In this document: positions 1-10,795 of the stretch, piece by piece | How positions within the stretch are numbered: position 1 is the first letter of the stretch | Layout of the letters: each line of letters starts with the position of its first letter | NCBI RefSeq assembly: GCF_029407905.1 | Contig: NC_073627.1 | Span: 141,559,697-141,623,696 of the forward strand | DNA length: 64,000 nucleotides | Reading direction: 5' to 3' | Source: Bubalus kerabau | Lineage: Eukaryota; Chordata; Mammalia; Artiodactyla; Bovidae | Notes under the pieces: generated by a model | The model's database searches: none | Told to the model about the DNA's origin: nothing | What the model saw: the letters and a program-made list of their open reading frames with translations, nothing else | Position numbers and translations under genes: made by a program

Positions 1-330
1 CCCTTGGACTGCAAGGAGCTCAAACCAGTCCATCCTAAAGGAAATCAATCCTGGGTGTTCATTGGAAAGACTGATGTTGAAGCTGAAACTCCAATACTTT
101 GACCACCTGATGCGAAGAGCTGACTCATTTGAAAAGACCCTAATGCTGTGAAAGATTGAGGGCAGGAGAAGGGGATGACAGAGGATGAGATGGCTGGATG
201 GCATCACCATCTCAATGGACATGAGTTTGGGTAAACTCCAGGAGTTGGTGATGGACAGGGAGGCCTGGCATGCTGCGGTTCATAGGGTTGCAAAGAGTCG
301 GACACAACTGAGCGACTGAACTGCACTGAA
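1..330 (+). mobile_element. BovB LINE (RTE), 3' end, cut by window start
   Basis: This is the C-terminal part of BovB ORF2 and its short 3' tail, entering from the left edge. The run from the CCTTGGACTGCAAGGAG motif to the GGATGGCATCACC and GAGTCGGACACAACTGAG motifs matches the 3' end of every other BovB here. It ends in a degenerate ACTGAACTGCACTGAAC tail. Frame breaks are present, so it is not coding. Confidence 0.93.
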
Positions 331-387
331 CACTATATTAATTTTCACAGATTATTTAAGAATTATTTGACATGATAATGCACAGAT

Positions 388-880
388 ACTGATTCAGGGT
401 GCAGCAACATGGATGAACCTAGTGAAACCATCATTTTAAATTAAGTAAACCGGATGGATAAAGATAAATATATGACATCCTTTGTGTGGTATCTAATAAG
501 AAATGATACAGATGGACTTATTTACAAAACAGAAACAAACTCACAGACATAGAAAACTTATGATTACCAAAGAGGATAGCAGGGAAGTTGGGGGAAGGAG
601 AGATAAATTAGGAGTTTGGGATTCACATATACACACTGCTGCTGCTGCTGCTAAGCCGCTTCAGTCATGTCCAACTCTGTGCAACCCCATAGACGGCAGC
701 CCACCAGGGTCTCCCGTCCCTGGGATTTTCTAAGCAAGAACACTGGAGTGAGTTGCCATTTCCTTCACTATATATAAAATAGATAACCAACAAGGACCTA
801 TTGTACAGCACAGGGAACTATATTCAATATCTTGTAAAAACCTATAGTGAAAAGGAATCTGAAAGAAGAATTATATTATT
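388..880 (+). mobile_element. Ruminant L1 3' UTR, interrupted by a Bov-A monomer
   Basis: The stretch follows the ruminant L1 3' end in order: GCAACATGGATGAACCTAG, ACTTATTTACAAAACAGAAA, the GTTGGGGGAAGG tract and GATAACCAACAAGGACCTA. It is broken at 638-767 by a Bov-A insertion and resumes exactly where it left off. The L1 is therefore older than the SINE. Confidence 0.85.
638..767 (-). mobile_element. Bov-A monomer (BOV-A2 half)
   Basis: A single Bov-A unit with a (GCT)n tail at its left, i.e. (AGC)n on the minus strand. It sits inside the L1 3' UTR. A short CACT repeat at each edge is the only possible target duplication. Confidence 0.85.
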
Positions 881-980
881 AATATATAGAACATATTAAT
901 AGATATTATATAATTGTATACATACTATATATATGTATATACCCAAAATTATTATTTTGTGTATACTATATATGGGCATC
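881..980. repeat. AT-rich tract
   Basis: Nearly pure A/T with TATA-like runs, lying between the L1 3' end and a BOV-A2. It may be expanded L1 tail sequence. No gene signal was seen. Confidence 0.6.
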
Positions 981-983
981 CCT

Positions 984-1250
984 ATGGCACCCACTCCAGT
1001 ACTCTTGCCTGGAAAATCTCATGGGCAGAGGAGCCTGGTAGGCTGCAGTCCATGGGGTCGCTAAGAGTCGGACACGATTGAGCGACTTTACTTTCACTTT
1101 TCACTTTCATGCATTGGAGAAGGAAATGGCAACCCACTCCAGTGTTCTTGCCTGGAGAATCCCAGGGACGGGGGAGCCTGGTGGGCTGCTGTCTATGGGG
1201 TTGCACAGAGTCGGACACGACTGAAGCGACTTAGCAGCAGCAGCAGCAGC
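984..1250 (+). mobile_element. BOV-A2 dimeric SINE
   Basis: Two Bov-A units are joined by the linker at 1090-1109, which is ACTTTCACTTTTCACTTTCA on this strand. The element ends in an (AGC)n tail. On the minus strand the linker reads as a GAAAGTGAAAAGTGAAAGT array that resembles an interferon-stimulated response element. Confidence 0.93.
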
Positions 1251-1452
1251 TCATCAGTAAAGAATCCACCAGACAATGAGGGAGACACAGGAGACGCAGG
1301 TTCAATCCCTGGGTTGGGAAGATCCCCTGGATGAAGAAATAGAAATCAACTCCAGTATTCTTGCCTGGAAAATCCCATGTACAGAGGAGCCTGGTGGGCT
1401 ACAGTCCATAGGATTGCAAAGAGTCAGACACGACTGAACATGAACGCAGATC
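1251..1452 (+). mobile_element. Bov-tA SINE
   Basis: The tRNA-Glu-derived head (box-B-like GGTTCAATCCCTGGG) is followed by the Bov-A body ending GAGTCAGACACGACTGAAC. It lies directly behind the BOV-A2 tail. Confidence 0.9.
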
Positions 1453-1459
1453 TACTATG

Positions 1460-1633
1460 AAGTGAAGTGAAAGTTACTCAGTTGTGTCCGACTCTTTGCA
1501 ACCCCGTGGACACAGTCCATGGAATTCTCCAGGCCAGAATACTGGAGTGGGTGGCCATTTCCTTCTTCAGGGGATCTTCCCAACCTAGAAATCGAACCCA
1601 GGTTTCCCAAATTGCAGGCAGAAGGGAAGCCCA
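1460..1633 (-). mobile_element. Bov-tA SINE
   Basis: Reverse-oriented Bov-tA. The Bov-A body (TTGTGTCCGACTCTTTGC) comes first and the tRNA-like head (ATCGAACCCAGG, ending AGGGAAGCCC) last. It faces the preceding plus-strand copy tail to tail. Confidence 0.9.
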
Positions 1634-1946
1634 GGTATAATATATATAGTATACTACTATATATACACAAAATTCTAATGAAAGAAATCAAAAGAAGAGC
1701 TCAAAAAATGGAAAGGCATATTGGGTTCAAGACTGAACATAGTAAAGATGTCAATTATCCCCAAACTGTCTACATGTTTAATGCAAATTCTATCAAAATT
1801 CCAGCAAGGTTTTTTTGTTGCCTATAGATAAGCATATTTTTAAATTTCTATGGAAAGATGCAGGCCATAGAATAGCTAAAGCAATCTTAAAAAAGAACAA
1901 AGTACAGGAATTTCTCTGTCCAACGTTAAAGTTAACTCGTAATACT

Positions 1947-2000
1947 CTTAAGTTCCCTGGTGGCTCAGACGGTAAAGCGTCTGTCTACAATGCAGGAGAA
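1947..2000 (+). mobile_element. Bov-tA tRNA-like head only
   Basis: About 50 bp of the Bov-tA head (CCCTGGTGGCTCAGACGG through ATGCAGGAGAA) lies inside L1 sequence with no Bov-A body or tail. It is a 3'-truncated copy. Confidence 0.8.
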
Positions 2001-2082
2001 TATCAAGACACTGATGTCTGTAGAGAGATGGACACAGGGACCAGTGGAACAGAATGGAAACCCAGAATCCAGACCACGTTTG

Positions 2083-2287
2083 TTGTTGCTTAGTTGTCCA
2101 GTCATGTTTGACTCTTTTGCAACCCCATGGATTGGGATTTTCCAGGGAAGAATACTGGAGTCGGTTGCTATTTCCTTTCTCCAGGGATCTCCAGGTTCTT
2201 CCTGACCCAGGGATCAAACTCGTATCTTCTGCCTCAGTCGCCTGCATTGCAAGCAGATTCTTTACCACTGAGCCACAAGTAAAGCCC
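2083..2287 (-). mobile_element. Bov-tA SINE with target-site duplication
   Basis: Reverse Bov-tA inside L1 ORF2. The host L1 motif AGACCAC is repeated immediately left and right of the element, as expected for a target-primed insertion. The L1 reading resumes after it. Confidence 0.9.
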
Positions 2288-2859
2288 AGACCACATAAAC
2301 ATGCTCACCTAATTTTGGATCAATCCAAAGCAATTCAGTGGAGAAAGGATAGCCTTTTCAACAAATGATGCAGGAACAATTGAACACCTAAAAGCAAACA
2401 ACATGAATGCCAACCCAAACCTCACACCTTATACAAAGATTCACTCAAAATGGATCAGGGACAAAATGTAAATAAAAACTGTGAAACTCAGAAATAAAAG
2501 AAAATATTTGGGATCTAAGACTAAGCAAAACGTTCTTAAACTTGACACAAAAGGCATGATCCATTGAGGAAAATTAATAGATTAGACTTCATCAAAATTT
2601 AAAACATTTGCCATGCAGATGCCTTGTGAAGAGACTGAAAAAACTAGCTACATCTTGGGAGAAAACATTTGCAAACTTGTTCTGTTGCTAAGTTGTGAAT
2701 TTTCAAAATCAACAAACAAAAATATCCAAATAGAAATGGGCAAAATTCATGAAGGCTAAAGAGGATAGATGAATGAAATGATGTCCAACATTACTAGACA
2801 ACACAAAATGCAAAGTAAGACAATGAATGGTAAGCAGCATGGTAATGATTTTGAAACTT

Positions 2860-3300
2860 ATAGAAGTATCAAATCACTATGTTGTGTAACAGGGACAATC
2901 TTAGTGTTACAGAACAAATAGACTTCAAAAAACTCATAGAAACAGAGATCAGATTTGTGGTTACCAGAGGTGGGGGACAGTGGGAAGGGTAATTGGATGA
3001 AGGTGGTCAAAAGGTGCAAAGTTCCAGTTATAAGATAAATAAGTATAGGGATGTTAACACACAATATGATAAATACAACTAACAGTGCTATATGATGTAT
3101 ATGAAAGTCATTAACAGAGTAAATTATAAGAGCTCTCATCACAAGGGAAAGAAATTCTATTTCTTTAATTTTATATCTATCTGAGATGATGTATGTCCAC
3201 TAAGCTTATTGTGGTAATCATTGAATGATGTGTGTAAGTCTAATCATTATGCAGTATACCCTTTACTTACATAGCTCTGGTGTCGACATCACAATAAAAT
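2860..3300 (+). mobile_element. Old L1 (L1M-type) 3' UTR
   Basis: Matches the mammalian L1M 3' UTR in order: CAGATTTGTGGTTACCAGAG, the GGTCAAAAGGT region, AGAGCTCTCATCACAAG and CTTATTGTGGTAATCATT. Divergence is high, so the element predates the ruminant SINEs. Confidence 0.8.
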
Positions 3301-4185
3301 TGGAAGAAGAAAAAAAGACTGCAATGAGCTATCACTGCATACTCTCAGAATGGCTAAAATAAAAAATAGTGACAATACCAAATGCACCTGAGAGTATGCA
3401 GAAGCAAGATCATTCACATTGCTGGTGGGAATGGACAGTGGTACAGCCAATCTGAAAAACAGTTTGGCTGTTTCTCACAAAACTAAAAATGCAATTACCA
3501 TATGACCCAGCAATGACAGTCTTGGGCATTTATCCCAGAGAAATGAAAAATTATGTCTATCCAAATAATCTGTGCACAAACATTCAAGCACCTTCGTCAT
3601 CATGGCCCCAAAATGGAATCCACCCAGTTGTCCTCCAACAGGTAAATTTTTAAACAAAGCATGATACATCCATAGCATGAAATACTACCCAGAAGTAATA
3701 GGAATGAACTATTGATATACACAGAAACTAGGAAAATCTCCCAGGAATCATGCTGAGGGGAAAAAAGAAATCAATCCAAAAGGTTACATACTGTATGATT
3801 CCATTTATACAACATTTTTGAGATGACAAAATTTTAGAAATGTAGAACAGAGAAGCAGTTTTCAGGGTGCGTCTGAGGAGTGGCAGGAGGGAGGTGAGTG
3901 TTGTCATGAAAGAGTTGCATGAGGGATCCTTGTGGTGAAGCTTCAGTGTTTTGACTGTGGCTATGGATGCATGGGAGCTAAGTCACTCAGTTGTGTCCAA
4001 CTCTGGACTGTAGCCCGCCAGGCTCCTCTGTCTATGGGATTCTCCAGGCAAGAATACTGGAGTGGGCTGCCGTGCCCTCCTCCAGCGGATCTTCCCGACC
4101 CGGGGATCAAACTCAGGTCTCTAACATCTCTTACATTTGTAGGAAGGTTCTTTAACACAGGTGCCATCTGAAAAGCCTGTGGTTG
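3301..4185 (+). mobile_element. Second L1M 3' segment, split by Bov-tA
   Basis: A further L1 3'-end copy runs from GGCTAAAATAAAAAATAG through ATTACCATATGACCCAGCAA and TCCATTTATACAACATTTTTG. It continues on both sides of the SINE at 3963-4178. CTGTGG flanks that SINE as a probable short target duplication. Confidence 0.8.
3963..4178 (-). mobile_element. Bov-tA SINE
   Basis: Reverse Bov-tA with a recognisable body (TTGTGTCCAACTCTGGACTG) and a decayed head (CACAGGTGCCATCTGAAAAGCC). It is inserted into an L1M 3' UTR. Confidence 0.88.
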
Positions 4186-4464
4186 TGGATATACAAATTT
4201 AAATATTGATATATGATAAATTTGTATATGTGATACATACCATATATATCAATATATAATAAAATTGTATGTCACCTATCTTCATATTTCCAAAATGAAA
4301 TCATGCAATAAATACAACTATAACCTGCATTTTATGTAGCAATATTTTATGAACGTCCTTCCCTTTCCATAAATATTATCTGTAACCTCATTTTTAATGG
4401 CTATAAAATTAGTTAATTTATTTCACCATAATTAATTCATAATTAATTTACCATAATTTAATTC
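4186..4464. other. AT-rich unclassified stretch
   Basis: A/T-dominated DNA with TATATCA and ATTAATT runs. No recognisable repeat or coding signal. It may hold the decayed end of the preceding L1. Confidence 0.4.
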
Positions 4465-4465
4465 A

Positions 4466-5880
4466 GCATCCTGAAAGATGATGCTGTGAAAGTGCTGCAC
4501 TCAATATGCCAGCAAATTTGGAAAACTCAGCAGTGGCCACAGGACTGGAAAAGGTCAGTTTGCATTCCAATCCCAAAGAAAGGCAATGCCAAAGAATGCT
4601 CAAACTACCTCACAATTGCACTCATCTCACATGCTGGTAAAGTAATGCTCAAAATTCTCCAAGCCAGGCTTCAGCAATATGTGAACCGTGAACTTCCTGA
4701 TGTTCAAGCTGGTTTTAGAAAAGGCAGAGGAACCAGAGATCAAATTGCCAACATCTGCTGGATCATCGAAAAAGCAAGAGAGTTCCAGAAAAACATCAGT
4801 TTCTGCTTTATTGACTATGCCAAAGCCTTTGTGGATCACAATAAACTGGAAAATTCTTCAAGAGAAGGGAATACCAGACCACCTGATCTGCCTCTTGAGA
4901 AACCTGTATGCAGGTCAGGAAGCAACAGTTAGAACTGGACATGGAACAACAGACTGGTTCCAAATAAGAAAAGGAGTACGTCAAGGCTATATATTGTCAC
5001 CCTGTTTATTTAACTTATATGCAGAGTACATCATGAGAAACGCTGGACTGGAAGAAACACAAGCTGGAATCAAGATTGCCGGGAGAAATATCAATAACCT
5101 CAGATATGCAGATGACACCACCCTTATGGCAGAAAGTGAAGAGGAACTAAATAGTCTCTTGATGAAAGAGAAAGTGGAGAGTGAAAAAGTTGGCTTAAAG
5201 CTCAACATTCAGAAAACAAAGATCATGGCATTTGGTCCCATCACTTCATGGGAAATAGATGGGGAAACAGTGGAAACGGTGTCAGACTTTATTTTTCTGG
5301 GCTCCAAAATCACTACAGATGGTGACTGCAGCCATGAAATTAAAAGATGCTTACTCCTTGGAAGGAAAGTTATGACCAACCTAGATGGCATATTTAAAAG
5401 CAGAGACATTACTTTGCCAATAAAGGTTCGTCTAGTCAAGGCTATGGTTTTTCCTGTGGTCATGTATGGATGTGAGAGTTGGACTGTGAAGAAGGCTGAG
5501 TGCCGAAGAATTGATGCTTTTGAACTGTGGTGTTGGAGAAGACTCTTGAGAGTCCCTTGGACTGCAAGGAGATCCAACCAGTCCATTCTGAAGGAGATCA
5601 GCCCTGGGATTTCTTTGGAAGGAATGATGCTAAAGCTGAAACTCCAGTACTTTGGCCACCTCACGCGAAGAGTTGACTCATTGGAAAAGACTCTGATGCT
5701 GGGAGGGATTGGGGATGACAGAGGATGAGATGGCTGGATGGCATCACTGACTCAATGGACGTGAGTTTGAGTGAACTCTGGGAGTTGGTGATGGACAGGG
5801 AGGCCTGGCGTCCTGCGATTCATGGGGTCGCAAAGAGTCAGACACGACTGAGTGACTGATCTGATCTGATCTGATCTGAT
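4466..5880 (+). mobile_element. 5'-truncated BovB LINE, about 1.4 kb
   Basis: Begins in the region before the reverse transcriptase (ATCCTGAAAGATGATGCTGT) and runs to the BovB 3' end. The tail is a CTGAT repeat (about 5857-5880), a typical simple-repeat RTE tail. The 5' truncation removes the endonuclease. The copy is relatively well preserved, so it is among the younger BovBs here. Confidence 0.95.
4486..5728 (+). pseudogene. BovB ORF2 reverse transcriptase and C-terminus, frameshifted
   Basis: In life this is the RTE-clade reverse transcriptase that copies BovB RNA, and probably Bov-tA/BOV-A2 RNA, at a nicked target. The upstream frame carries CSNYLTIALISHAGK, the AGFRKGRGTRDQI motif (about 4708-4746) and FIDYAKAF (about 4810-4832). 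Compared with sister copies, six bases after KAF are missing, removing an Asp-Cys pair. A frame change near 4850 moves the rest to another frame. That frame continues with HLICLLRNLYAGQEATVRTG, the catalytic YADD box at 5105-5116 and the zinc-knuckle-like C-terminal region. A small deletion near 5713 removes the RRRRGRQR stretch and causes a premature stop at 5728. Not expected to be active. Confidence 0.93.
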
Positions 5881-6640
5881 CCCCATTTGTTTAGCATTCA
5901 GGTTGTATATGATTTCCAGTTGCACTAAACATCTTTGTAGCTAAATCTTTGGCACGCTGGTATTTATGGTTTTGTTTTTTTCAGGATATATCTATTTTTA
6001 AGTTTTTTTTAAACTTATTTCAGTTTTTGCCAAAAGATGATGAGAGAGTTAATTTTCCTCATCACTCTGTCAACTTCAAAGATTATAAAACTGAATGGGA
6101 AATTTTGCTAATTTATAAGCAAAAGAATTTTTTTCTGTGGTTTTAATTTGCACTTCTTTGTTTACTAGATGAAATTGATTTTTTTAAATGTGTTTTAGAT
6201 CAATACAACTTTATCTCTTTTGACGGGCCTGATCAGACACCCTTGCATACCTTTCCATGTTTTCTTTTTTTTTTTTTCATGTTTTCTTAAAACTTTACAA
6301 AAGCTGATTTCACAAGAAGAGTGTTAAACTTCCTTGCAGACATTTTCTCCCAGTTGGCCCTCTTAACCTTGTTCATTACAGGTTTGATATATAAGCATTT
6401 AAACAAATTTTGCTGTCAAACCTAATAACAGATATTATATCAAGTGGAAGTATGAGTGACTTGTTTTTTATTTTTACTCTTCTCACTTGTCTACAAAGAA
6501 TGCATTTCCTTCATGTGCTTGAAAAAAAATTGATAACAATGAGAATGCTTTATACGAAAAATCAAGTGCTATGGATGAGTTATATTAGAAGACATTTTAT
6601 AACTACCAGGGCTTTTCTACAAACTAATTAATGTTAGTAA
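5881..6640. other. AT-rich DNA, possibly decayed L1 on the minus strand
   Basis: Short blocks such as GGTTTTAATTTGCACTTCTTTG and CATTTTCTCCCAGTTGGCC recall reverse-oriented L1M 3' sequence. The match is too weak to fix boundaries. No coding signal was seen. Confidence 0.35.
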
Positions 6641-8436
6641 ACTGAGCATTTAACTTAAGATACCAAAATAAATGAAATAAGAATCTAGTTAAACAGGAAG
6701 AAAGAATTGATGAATATAAAAAGAAAAAATAATAAAATTTAGTTTACATAAAACAAGTGCAAAAACCTGGTTCTTGAGAAATCTAATCAAGAAAAGAGAA
6801 AGATAACATAACAATAGAAAGAGATATAAAACAGATTATAGGTGATTTTCTTAGCTATGACATAATCTATATACAATTCCATATTTAAACATATGAAAAT
6901 AACATTGAAATGGGTAATATTCTCAGAAAATACAAATGCCCAAAGTTGAATACCAACCCATTTTCTAAAATCCTGAATAGAAGCCCAAGAGAATAATTGG
7001 AAGAGTTTTATCAGAGAATGACTCTACAAAAGCATCAAGCCCAGACAGTTTTATAGATAGCATTTTTTAAACTGTCAAGAAATAGATAATTCATATGTTG
7101 CTTAAACTTCTGGAGATTATAGAGAAAAACAAAGATTACTTTTTTAAAAATAAAATCATATCCAATTTTACTTATGAATATAAGTCTAAAAATATTAAAA
7201 CATTAGCAAGTTATGTCCTGGATATAATAAAATAAGAATTCCCCAGATAAATTCAAGAAAGGCTTAAATCAGGAATTCAAGGAGAGTTCACAATTGAGAA
7301 ATAAGTTGACATATATAATTGTATTAACATGACAAGGTAAATAAATCACTCTTTTTGACGGATGCAGAAGCAGGAGTTGATAAAAGACAATGTCAATTAG
7401 ACAAGGTCAAGAAAAAGCTTTGAAAGACTTACCTACAAACTAGGATTTTAAAAATCTGTATAAAAGCAACAGTCAAGTCCAACTTAAAGGTAAAACAATC
7501 AACACATTATTATCAAATAGAAAAATAAAGTAAGGATGACTACAAATGCAATTGTTAATTAATATTGTTTCAGGAGAGCTAACCAATACAGAGAAATTGG
7601 GGGGGGGGGGGATAAAGAGATATTACTATTAGAAAGGAAAGAGGAAAACCTGAAAATTAACTGGAAAACTATTAGATCTAACTAGAGTGATTGGTTGGTA
7701 AACAATGTAATGAGAGATACTGATAGAAGTGTACTTCAATCCCCAAAAGTTATTTTGTGGGTGTTGACAAACTGATTGCAAAGTTTATATGGAGAGACAA
7801 GAGACCCAGAAGAACCAGCAAAACACTAAAGGGCAAAGCCACAGCATTGACGCTACTGGACTTCAAGACTTACTGTAAAGAGGCCATGACCAAGCTCAGG
7901 CTCGTGTGTGCTCAGTTGTGTCCAACTCTCTTTCAACTCCTTCCAAGTTTCTCTGTCCATGGGATTTCCAAGGCAAGATTCTGGAGTGAGTGGCCATTTC
8001 TTCTCCAGGGGATCTTTCCAACCCAGGGATCGAACCTGAGTCTCTTTCGTCTCCTGCATTGGCAGGCAGATTCTTTACCACTGAGCCACCTGGGAAGCCC
8101 CACAATAACCAAGGCAGTATGGTATTTGTGAAAATGGAATAGAAGATAGAGCCCAGAAAAAGCACCCACCCTGTCAACTGATATTTGACAAAGATGTAAA
8201 CACAATTTCATGCAGAAAGAGTGGTCTTTTTTTAACAAATAATGCTAGAACAACTGGACATCGACATACAAAAAATTAGTCTACACCCAGAGCCTACCTA
8301 CAAGTTTTACAAGGGTTAACTCAAAGTAGATCATATACTTAAATGTATATGAAAATGAAAACTTATAAACTTCTAGAAGATAATGTAAGAGACAATCTAG
8401 GTGACTTTGTGTTTGGCAATGAGTTTTAGGATAAGA
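6640..8436 (+). pseudogene. Decayed L1 ORF2 remnant, interrupted by Bov-tA
   Basis: A long degenerate L1 coding stretch. DNA blocks such as AACCTGGTTCTTGAGAAATC and CATCAAGCCCAGACAGTTTT follow L1 ORF2 order. A clearer peptide, KLIAKFIWRDKRPRRTSKT followed by LLDFKTYCKEA, appears near 7770-7880. After the SINE at 7895-8101 the L1 continues (CAACTGATATTTGACAAAGA, then ACTTCTAGAAGATAATGTAAG). Many stops and shifts are present. A run of 13 G at 7599-7611 lies inside it. Confidence 0.78.
7895..8101 (-). mobile_element. Bov-tA SINE
   Basis: Full reverse Bov-tA, from GTGTGTGCTCAGTTGTGTCC to the head CTGAGCCACCTGGGAAGCCC. It is inserted in L1 ORF2, which resumes at once afterwards. Confidence 0.92.
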
Positions 8437-8658
8437 AATGTGTGTGTTAGTCGATCAGTCATGTCTGACTCTTTGCAACCCTATGGATTGTAGCCCACCA
8501 CTCTCCTCTCTCCATGGAATTCTCCAGGCTAGAATACTGGAGTGGCTGCCATACTCTCTCCTCCAAGGGATCTTCCTGAGCCAGGGATTAAACCCACATC
8601 TCTTACGTCTCCTGCATTGGCAGTGGGTCCTTTACCACTAGTGCCACCTGGGAAGCCA
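8437..8658 (-). mobile_element. Bov-tA SINE
   Basis: Reverse Bov-tA with body CATGTCTGACTCTTTGC and head GTGCCACCTGGGAAGCC. The left edge is TGTGTGTTAG. It lies where the L1 remnant ends. Confidence 0.92.
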
Positions 8659-8977
8659 ATTTCAGGATTTGGGGTTGATAAAGGAAGAGACATGGCTATG
8701 AAAAGCAGTAACACGTGACCAACTTATTGGCCAGGGTTGCAGGAGAGAGGAGGTCTTTCCCAAGGAGGGACTTTTCAGTGGCACAAGGCCATCATCCAGA
8801 AACAGAATAGGGGAGGGGAGTCTCCTGGGGAAAAAGGGGATGTCCTAAAGAGGGCTATGAGTCTGGGCAATGTTGGTCAGCAGCAAGGTAAGGGGTCTCT
8901 GGGTCAGAGAGCTCTGAAGTGAAGTAGCAGTGTCTGGTCTTTTATGGCTACAAGGGTTTTTTTTTTTAAGGTTAACA
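8659..8977. other. Unclassified single-copy-looking DNA
   Basis: A purine-rich stretch (GGGGAGGGGAGTC, GAAAAAGGGG) ending near a short T run at 8958-8968. No repeat family was recognised. Open frames are short and lack any known motif. Confidence 0.3.
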
Positions 8978-9145
8978 GATGGGACTTTCTTGGTGACCCA
9001 GTTGCCCAAACTCCACACTTCTAATGCAGAGGGCCTGGATTCTATCCCTAGTCAGGGAAGTAGATCCCACATGCTGCAACTAATGACCCTGCATGCCGCA
9101 ACTAAGATCTGGCTCAGCCAAATAACTAATCAATATTTAAGGTTT
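8978..9145 (+). mobile_element. CHR-type tRNA-derived SINE
   Basis: Starts with a decayed head (GGGACTTTCTTGGTGACCCAG), has GTCAGGGAAGTAGATCCCAC and CTGCAACTAATGACC blocks, and ends A-rich. The body lacks the Bov-A sequence, which separates CHR from Bov-tA. Confidence 0.8.
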
Positions 9146-10795
9146 AGTTCAGTTCAGTTCAGTCACTCAGTCCTGTCTGACTCTTTGCGACCCCATGGAC
9201 TGAAGCATTCCAGGCCTCTCTGTCCATCACCAACTCCCAGAGTGTACTCAAACTCATGTCCATTGAGTTGGTGGTGCCATCCAACCATCTCATCCTCTGT
9301 TGTCCCCTTCTCTGCCTACCTTCTATCATTCCCAGCATCAGCATCAGCTCCTGGTCTTGTTTTGGCTGACTGTATAGAGCTGCTCCATCTTTGGCTAAAA
9401 GAATATAATCAATCCAATTTTGGTGTTGACCATCTGGTGATGTCCATGTGTAGAGTTTTCTCTTGTATTGTTGGAAGAGGGTGTTTGCTATGACCACTGC
9501 ATTCTCTTGGCAGAACTCTATTAGCCTTTGCCCTGCTTCATTCTGTACTCCAAGGCCAAACTTGCATGTTACTCTAGGTGTTTCTTGACTTCCTACTTTT
9601 GCATTCCAATCCCCTATAATGAAAAGGACATCTTTTTTGGTTGTTAGTTCTAGAAGGTCTTGTAGGTCTTCATAGAACTGTTCAACTTCAGCTTCTTCAG
9701 CATTACCGGTCAGGGCATAGACTTGGATTACCATGATATTGAATGGTTTGCCTTGGAAACAAACAGAGATCATTCCTGTCATTTTTGAGACTGAACACAA
9801 GTACTGCATTTTGGACTCTTCTGTTGCCTATGATAGCTACTCTGTTTCTTCTAAGGGATTCTTGCTACAGTAGTTAGATATAATAGTCATCTGAGTTAAG
9901 TTCACCCATTCCAGTCCATTTTAGTTCACTGAATCCTAAAATGTCTACGTTCACTCTTGCCATCTCCTGTTTGACCACTTCCAATTTGCCTTGATTCATG
10001 GACTTAACTACCCAAGTTCCTATGCAATATTGCTCTTTACAGCATCGGACTTTGCTTCCATCACCAGTCACATCCACAAATGGGTGTTGTTTTTGCTTTG
10101 GCTCCGTCTCTTCATTCTTTCTGGAGTTTTTTCTCCACTGATCTCCAGTTGCATATTGGGCACCTAGCGACCTGGGGAGTTCACCTTTCTGTGTCCTATC
10201 TTTTTGACTTTTCATACTATTCACGGGGTTTTCAAGGCAAAAATACTGAAGTGGTTTGCCATTCCCTTCTCCAGTGGACCATGTTTAGTCAGAACTCTCC
10301 ACCATGACCTGTCCATCTTGGGTGGCCCTACAGGGCATGGTTCATAGTTTCACTGAGTTAGACAAGGCTGTGGTCCATGTGATCAGATTGGTTAGTTTCC
10401 TGTGATTGTGGTTTTCAGTCCATTTGCCCTCTGATGGAGAAGGATAAGAGGCTTATGGAAGCTTCCTGATGGGAGAGACTGACTGAGGGGGAAACTGGGT
10501 CTTGTTCTGATGGGCGGGGCCAGGCTCAGTAAATCTTTAATCCAATTTTCTGTTGATGGATGGAGCTGTGTTCCCTCCCTGCAATTTACCTGGGGCCAAA
10601 CTATGGTGGAGGTAATGAAGATAATGGTGACCTCCCTCAAAAGGTCCCATGCATGTACCGCTATTCTCAGTGTCCCCAACCCTGCAGCAGGCCGCCACCA
10701 ACCCTCACCTCTGCTGGAGACTCCTGGACACTCACAGGCAAGTCTGGGTCACACTCTTGTGGGGTCACTGCTCCTTGCTGGCAGGTGTCAAATGC
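9146..10795 (-). mobile_element. BovB with internal deletion
   Basis: From the left it carries the 3' tail (TTCAGTTCAGTTCAGTCACT) and the C-terminal coding end, then jumps near 9340-9352 straight into the endonuclease. It continues through the N-terminus to 5' UTR sequence around 10400-10790. By comparison with the fuller copy at 59497-62357, about 1.9 kb including all of the reverse transcriptase is missing. The 5' end is the most complete of any BovB here. The exact 5' boundary is uncertain by some tens of bases. Confidence 0.9.
9159..10224 (-). pseudogene. BovB ORF2 remnant: endonuclease joined in frame to C-terminus
   Basis: Reading leftward, 10224-9874 encodes the BovB N-terminus with DVTGDGSKVRCCKEQYCIG, MNQGKLEVVKQEMARVN and DILGFSELKWTGMGE. 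After a break, 9809-9159 is open for 216 codons. It carries AP-endonuclease signatures PFNIMVIQVYALT and the GDWNAKVGSQ box (Asp codon at 9609-9611), then SPDGQHQNWIDYIL. It then passes directly into the C-terminal LGMIEGRQ and MRWLDG region. The reverse transcriptase is absent. The apurinic-type endonuclease of this family nicks target DNA. The missing SDH end of the domain should abolish activity. Confidence 0.88.

Larger units (their letters stand above)
1675..2855 (+). pseudogene. L1 ORF2 C-terminal remnant, interrupted by two SINE pieces
   Basis: Translated pieces resemble the far C-terminus of L1 ORF2, for example FKFLWKD, RIAKAILKKNK and later the ISTMQENIKT-like region. The order of DNA blocks (CCCCAAACTGTCTACATG, then the GACACAGGGACCAGTGGAACAG block, then ACAAATGATGCAGGAACAATTG) follows ruminant L1. 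It is split by a Bov-tA head (1947-2000) and a Bov-tA (2083-2287), and frames are broken throughout. Known of the family: ORF2 encodes endonuclease and reverse transcriptase. Only a dead 3' portion is present here. Confidence 0.82.

Noticed and set aside
503..733. 76-codon open frame
   Set aside because: It spans the L1 3' UTR and a Bov-A insertion; no conserved protein.
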